Below, piece after piece: positions 17,875 through 20,726 of a stretch of 20,726 bases of DNA (within the stretch, counting starts at the first letter, position 1; every line of letters begins with the position of its first letter). The position numbers and the translations under genes were made by a program. The DNA is from Bremia lactucae (lineage: Eukaryota > Oomycota > Peronosporomycetes > Peronosporales > Peronosporaceae), in the NCBI RefSeq assembly GCF_004359215.1, contig NC_090612.1, positions 6,513,672 through 6,534,397 of the forward strand. Reading direction: 5' to 3'. The notes below the pieces were generated by a model that saw nothing but the letters and a program-made list of their open reading frames with translations, was not told the DNA's origin and searched no databases.

Positions 17875-19544
17875 CCATCGCATGAAGAACAAATTCATTC
17901 GCGGTGTTAATAGTGCTGCGCCTTCGGCTGCGGTTCGTGCAGCCGCGGGTGACGCACTGTTATCTCTTGCGGCAGACGTTCCGTCTGCCGTAGTATCTTC
18001 TACTCGCGCAACACTAGATGTTGCGGGTGCACGTGGTGATTCACCGCGTGAATACGACCCCTCTTTGGAGGTCGACTACGAATGCGAGTCGGACGAAATG
18101 GCCGACTCGGAGGGAATCGAACAGTCGCCTGATAGACGTCAGGCGGCTGACTATGAGCCTTCGAATGAGAGGGCTCGTTCTGATGGACGAGTTAATAGTC
18201 TATATGGTTCCGACGATGAGGATGATCCCTCATCGCCCGTTCCGTCTCCCGTACGGTCACCTGCGCTGTTTCTGTGCAAGGTGACGACGATGGCGTAAGC
18301 CATCATAATAAAAGTTCTTGCGGTCCCCTGTTCAGTGGGTACCACTCAGGGAAGTGAAGACAATAAAATGTCTCACCTCGCCCCTGAGAAGAAGCCGTGG
18401 CTTTTGCCAGAACGGCTAATCAATAGCTTGTCTGGAGAGACTACTCCTCACAATAATTATCCCTTATCTATTGCAACAAAGCTACATGGACTTGATCCCA
18501 GCGCGAAGAACTTTCGCGCTGAGGAAGATTTTAATTTCGATGGTTTTCTTAAGCATCGATGGTTAAGTGGCAACAATAAGCGAGATAAATCTCGCTTATG
18601 CAAGCCTGGAGCGCGATCATTAGCAATGTCAAAGACATTGGACGCGAAGCCTGGCTTCAAAAACTTAAAGCGAATCGCGTTAAGTTTGAGAAACGAACTC
18701 CAACCGGTGCAAAGTATAAATTGCATCGGTTGTCACGTGAGGCTGGGCTTCCATGCCTCACGTGCCTGTCCGTGTTGTGTTGACAACACGAAGAAAGTAA
18801 AAGGGGATGTCTTTAATCTGTCTTCGCCCTGGGGAAGGGCTCGCATCTTTATTGAGATGCGGGATGCGATAGACGTTTTGCAGTCGATTTACAAGCGCCA
18901 GGGGCGCGTGTTTTCCGATGGACCTTCTGAACCATCGGATGGGTCTCGTCATACTGACGGACGAGGCCCACAACGTCAGCAACCAGCTGGGAACGAGGCT
19001 CCCAGCTGTCATGTGAAGGTGGATAACCACGCCAGCGAACAAGATAACTTGGTCGCTGCCCCTTCACATCACGGTGGTTCTGGATACGTTCCACAAGGAA
19101 ACGTTGACCTCCGTGGGAATCCACCAATGGTTGCAGGAGGGAAAATTAGATCCGAACCGTGTGTCGGATCTAATGTCGAATATCGACAAAATCGATCACT
19201 TCCTCCATGATTTGGAGGAGGCACTTGACCACGAGCGGCAAGCATCGCTCGTTGGGGCAGGCGGTGCAGGTCACCATATCGAGCGGTTGGAAGGCCGTTC
19301 GAAGAGTGCGTACTCCATGTTGGAGTACGATTGGAAATATCGCGCTGTTCGTGATGAGCTGTCGTCAGCTCATCGCAGTTTCGAGGATCTTCGAAACCTG
19401 CATGAGAAACTCGAGATTCAACATGAGAATCTGATTCGCGATCACAAGAATCTTTTAGGGATTCTTGAAAAGGGTGGTCAGATCCGTCCTCGGAAGAAGC
19501 CGCGTACTGATGGTACGGGCGGAGCCGACCAACGTAAAACGTAG
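17840..19544 (+). pseudogene. Antisense ORF of element B, conserved, function unknown
   Basis: This lies opposite to the minus-strand gag-pol and runs from the PPT side into the integrase region. ORF 17840-18298 (possible start also MKNKFIRGVN at 17882) is Ala-rich, then acidic and Ser/Pro-rich (YDPSLEVDYECESDEMADSE, GSDDEDDPSSPVPSP), ending at a TAA at 18296. The same frame resumes to about 18600 (FRAEEDFNFDGFLKHRWL). The best frame then shifts: IGREAWLQKLKANRVKFEKR, YKLHRLSREAGLPCLTCL, and later ARIFIEMRDAIDVLQS with GRVFSDGP. ORF 19074-19544 is helical and coiled-coil-like (FLHDLEEALDHERQ, FEDLRNLHEKLEIQHENLIR) with a basic tail RPRKKPRTDG. Total coding potential is about 540 aa. It matches the antisense frames of A and, by DPSL-x-VDY, of C. 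It resembles, from memory only, an abundant family of uncharacterised Phytophthora proteins. One stop and about three shifts break this copy. Confidence 0.7.
18849..19127 (-). pseudogene. Element B C-terminal chromodomain
   Basis: The open stretch reads SHGGQRFLVERIQNHRDVKG, then PSYLVRWRGYPPSHDSWEP and VGLVRQYDETHP, a well-kept chromodomain with its WRGY and SWEP motifs. In chromovirus-type Gypsy elements this module follows the integrase and steers insertion to marked heterochromatin. It is one frame off from the upstream GPF/Y-linker ORF (19581-19069), so the polyprotein is broken. It lies antisense to the part of the antisense ORF that encodes IFIEMRDAIDVLQS, so both strands are open here. 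Confidence 0.85.
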
Positions 19545-20726
19545 GATGCGTTCGCATCCTACGTGCAATTCTATTGTACACGCATTGCCTCTGCGATGCA
19601 GTACACGGAAAGGCTCAATGAACTTGGGTAGTAGTTTACTGCTACCCACATTAGTGATTACACGCTTAGGTAGGTTTACCGTAGAAAGTAGCACTAGATC
19701 ATTAATTTTAAATGAATGAACATTTGCCCACCCATGTTTGTCTGCATTCCGTTTCTGACGGTCCACTGCATTAGCAATGGAATCCTGTACGAAACGGATT
19801 ACTGATTCTTGAGTCAGCAGAAATTCCTCTGCTGACTCATTTCTTTTGTCTTTTTCAGTACGCTTTGTGCGCACTGCCATGGGATCTTTCTCATCTTCGA
19901 TGTCGATTTCTTCGACATCGACATCACTCGAGTCTTTGTTAACTTCGACGCGTGATGAGCATGAGCCAGAAGTGGTTTTGCTCGTGCAAGTCCCCCCCTT
20001 ATATTAGAGGGTCCCTCTAGTTAATTGGGAATGCGAGGATGGTGTATGCGTTGTAGACGCATGCACCGAATTATTGATGGCGAATTCGATCATCGGTAAA
20101 ACCTCGCTCCAATTCGGATACGATAAGACGTAACCTCGAAGTATCTCTTCGAGGACGCGAAATACGCGTTCTGTTTGACCATATGTTTCTGGGTGATCGG
20201 ATGTAGACATAGTCAGCCATGTTCCGAGAAATCGGAACACGGATTGCCAGAACTCCGCCGTGAACCGTGGATCTCTATCCGAGACCAATTCACGGGGTAA
20301 TCCGTGGAGTTCGAATACCGTGTCGATAAAAACACGGGCACAGCCCGAAGCCGTGATCTCTCTGGTACTGCAGCAAGATTTACCATCTTGCTGAATTTGT
20401 CTACAAAAAACAAGGATTCAATTGTTTGTGTGATCGTCTTCGGGAAATCCGAAGACGAAGTCCATAGATATGTACTACCAACACTCTGCCGGAAGTGGTA
20501 AATGTTGAAGAGGTGCACGGGATGAAGGGCTAGGCTTCACCCATTGACATACCTCGCAAGCACGAATGTACTTGCGCACGAACTGATATTGGCGGGGCCA
20601 GTAAAAGTCGCGACTTACTGTGAGGGAAGTCTTCTCACGTCCACGATGCCCACTTGTTGGTGCATCGTGACACTCATACATGATGCGCAAGCGCAAATCA
20701 TTGTGAGTTGGGACGACGACACGTGG
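19069..20726 (-). pseudogene. Element B integrase, continues beyond the right edge
   Basis: From the right edge on the minus strand: the HHCC zinc-binding domain CHDAPTSGHRGREKTSLTVS with IRACEVCQWVKP (20696-20475); the core start SMDFVFGFPEDDHTNN, a stop, and FFVDKFSKMVNLAAVPE (second frame); MVSDRDPRFTAEFWQSVFRF and HPETYGQTERVFRVLEEILR (20288-20004, where the usual Asp of TDGQ is Tyr); then DRQKRNADKHGWANVHSFKI and the GPF/Y-like KFIEPFRVLHRRGNACTIEL (19880-19455, Gly replaced by Glu). A further frame gives MRTHPTFYVGRLRPYHQY and a long linker (19581-19069) before the chromodomain. Several shifts make it inactive. It is closest to the integrase of element A. Reverse transcriptase and gag, if present, lie outside the window. 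Confidence 0.87.

Noticed and set aside
1..20726. tRNA, rRNA, CRISPR arrays, RXLR-type effector genes
   Set aside because: I saw no cloverleaf, rRNA core, regular spacer array or secreted ORF with an RXLR-EER arrangement.

Overview
This window looks like a gene-poor, retrotransposon-rich stretch of an oomycete genome (Phytophthora or downy mildew type). That is an inference. It rests on two intact host-type genes split by short introns (mostly 50-75 nt), and on Ty3/Gypsy polyproteins with a chromodomain after the integrase that match the style of oomycete elements as I remember them. No database search was possible.

Layout. 1-962 is a mosaic of LTR pieces from two families: LTR-A (136-586) and LTR-B (630-962, with an older fragment near 56-127). 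963-4241 is element A (+): an LTR-B leader joined at about 1195 directly to integrase, chromodomain remnants, a polypurine tract and the first 9 bases of a 3' LTR. 4242-6239 is element D (-), a broken gag-protease piece. 6240-12177 is element C (+): 5' LTR-B, gag, protease, RNase H (reverse-transcriptase core missing), integrase, chromodomain, PPT and a 3'-truncated LTR-B. 12178-13697 is AT-rich DNA with no convincing gene. 13698-15169 (+) is a multi-exon 3-mercaptopyruvate sulfurtransferase gene and 15457-16574 (-) a five-exon BMT5-like methyltransferase gene that converges on it. 17279-20726 is element B (-), entering from the right edge: integrase, chromodomain, PPT and a 3' LTR-A. All retroelement sense genes are damaged by stops, frameshifts or deletions.

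The most interesting signal is an open reading frame on the strand OPPOSITE to gag-pol, lying between the chromodomain and the 3' PPT/LTR and running back into the chromodomain/integrase region. It is present in all three elements whose 3' ends are visible (B: 17840-19544 +; A: about 2560-4080 -; C: about 10940-11779 -). A and B share clear amino-acid similarity in this antisense frame, with mostly synonymous codon changes. B and C share the motif DPSL-x-VDY, again with mostly synonymous differences. This points to a conserved antisense accessory gene of chromodomain Gypsy elements: acidic N-terminal part, a Cys-containing middle and a coiled-coil C-terminus, overlapping the sense chromodomain coding region. 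Its function is unknown.

The two host genes appear intact and functional in layout. One would act in cysteine/sulfur metabolism. The other is probably an rRNA uridine methyltransferase, here carrying a C-terminal U1-type zinc finger.
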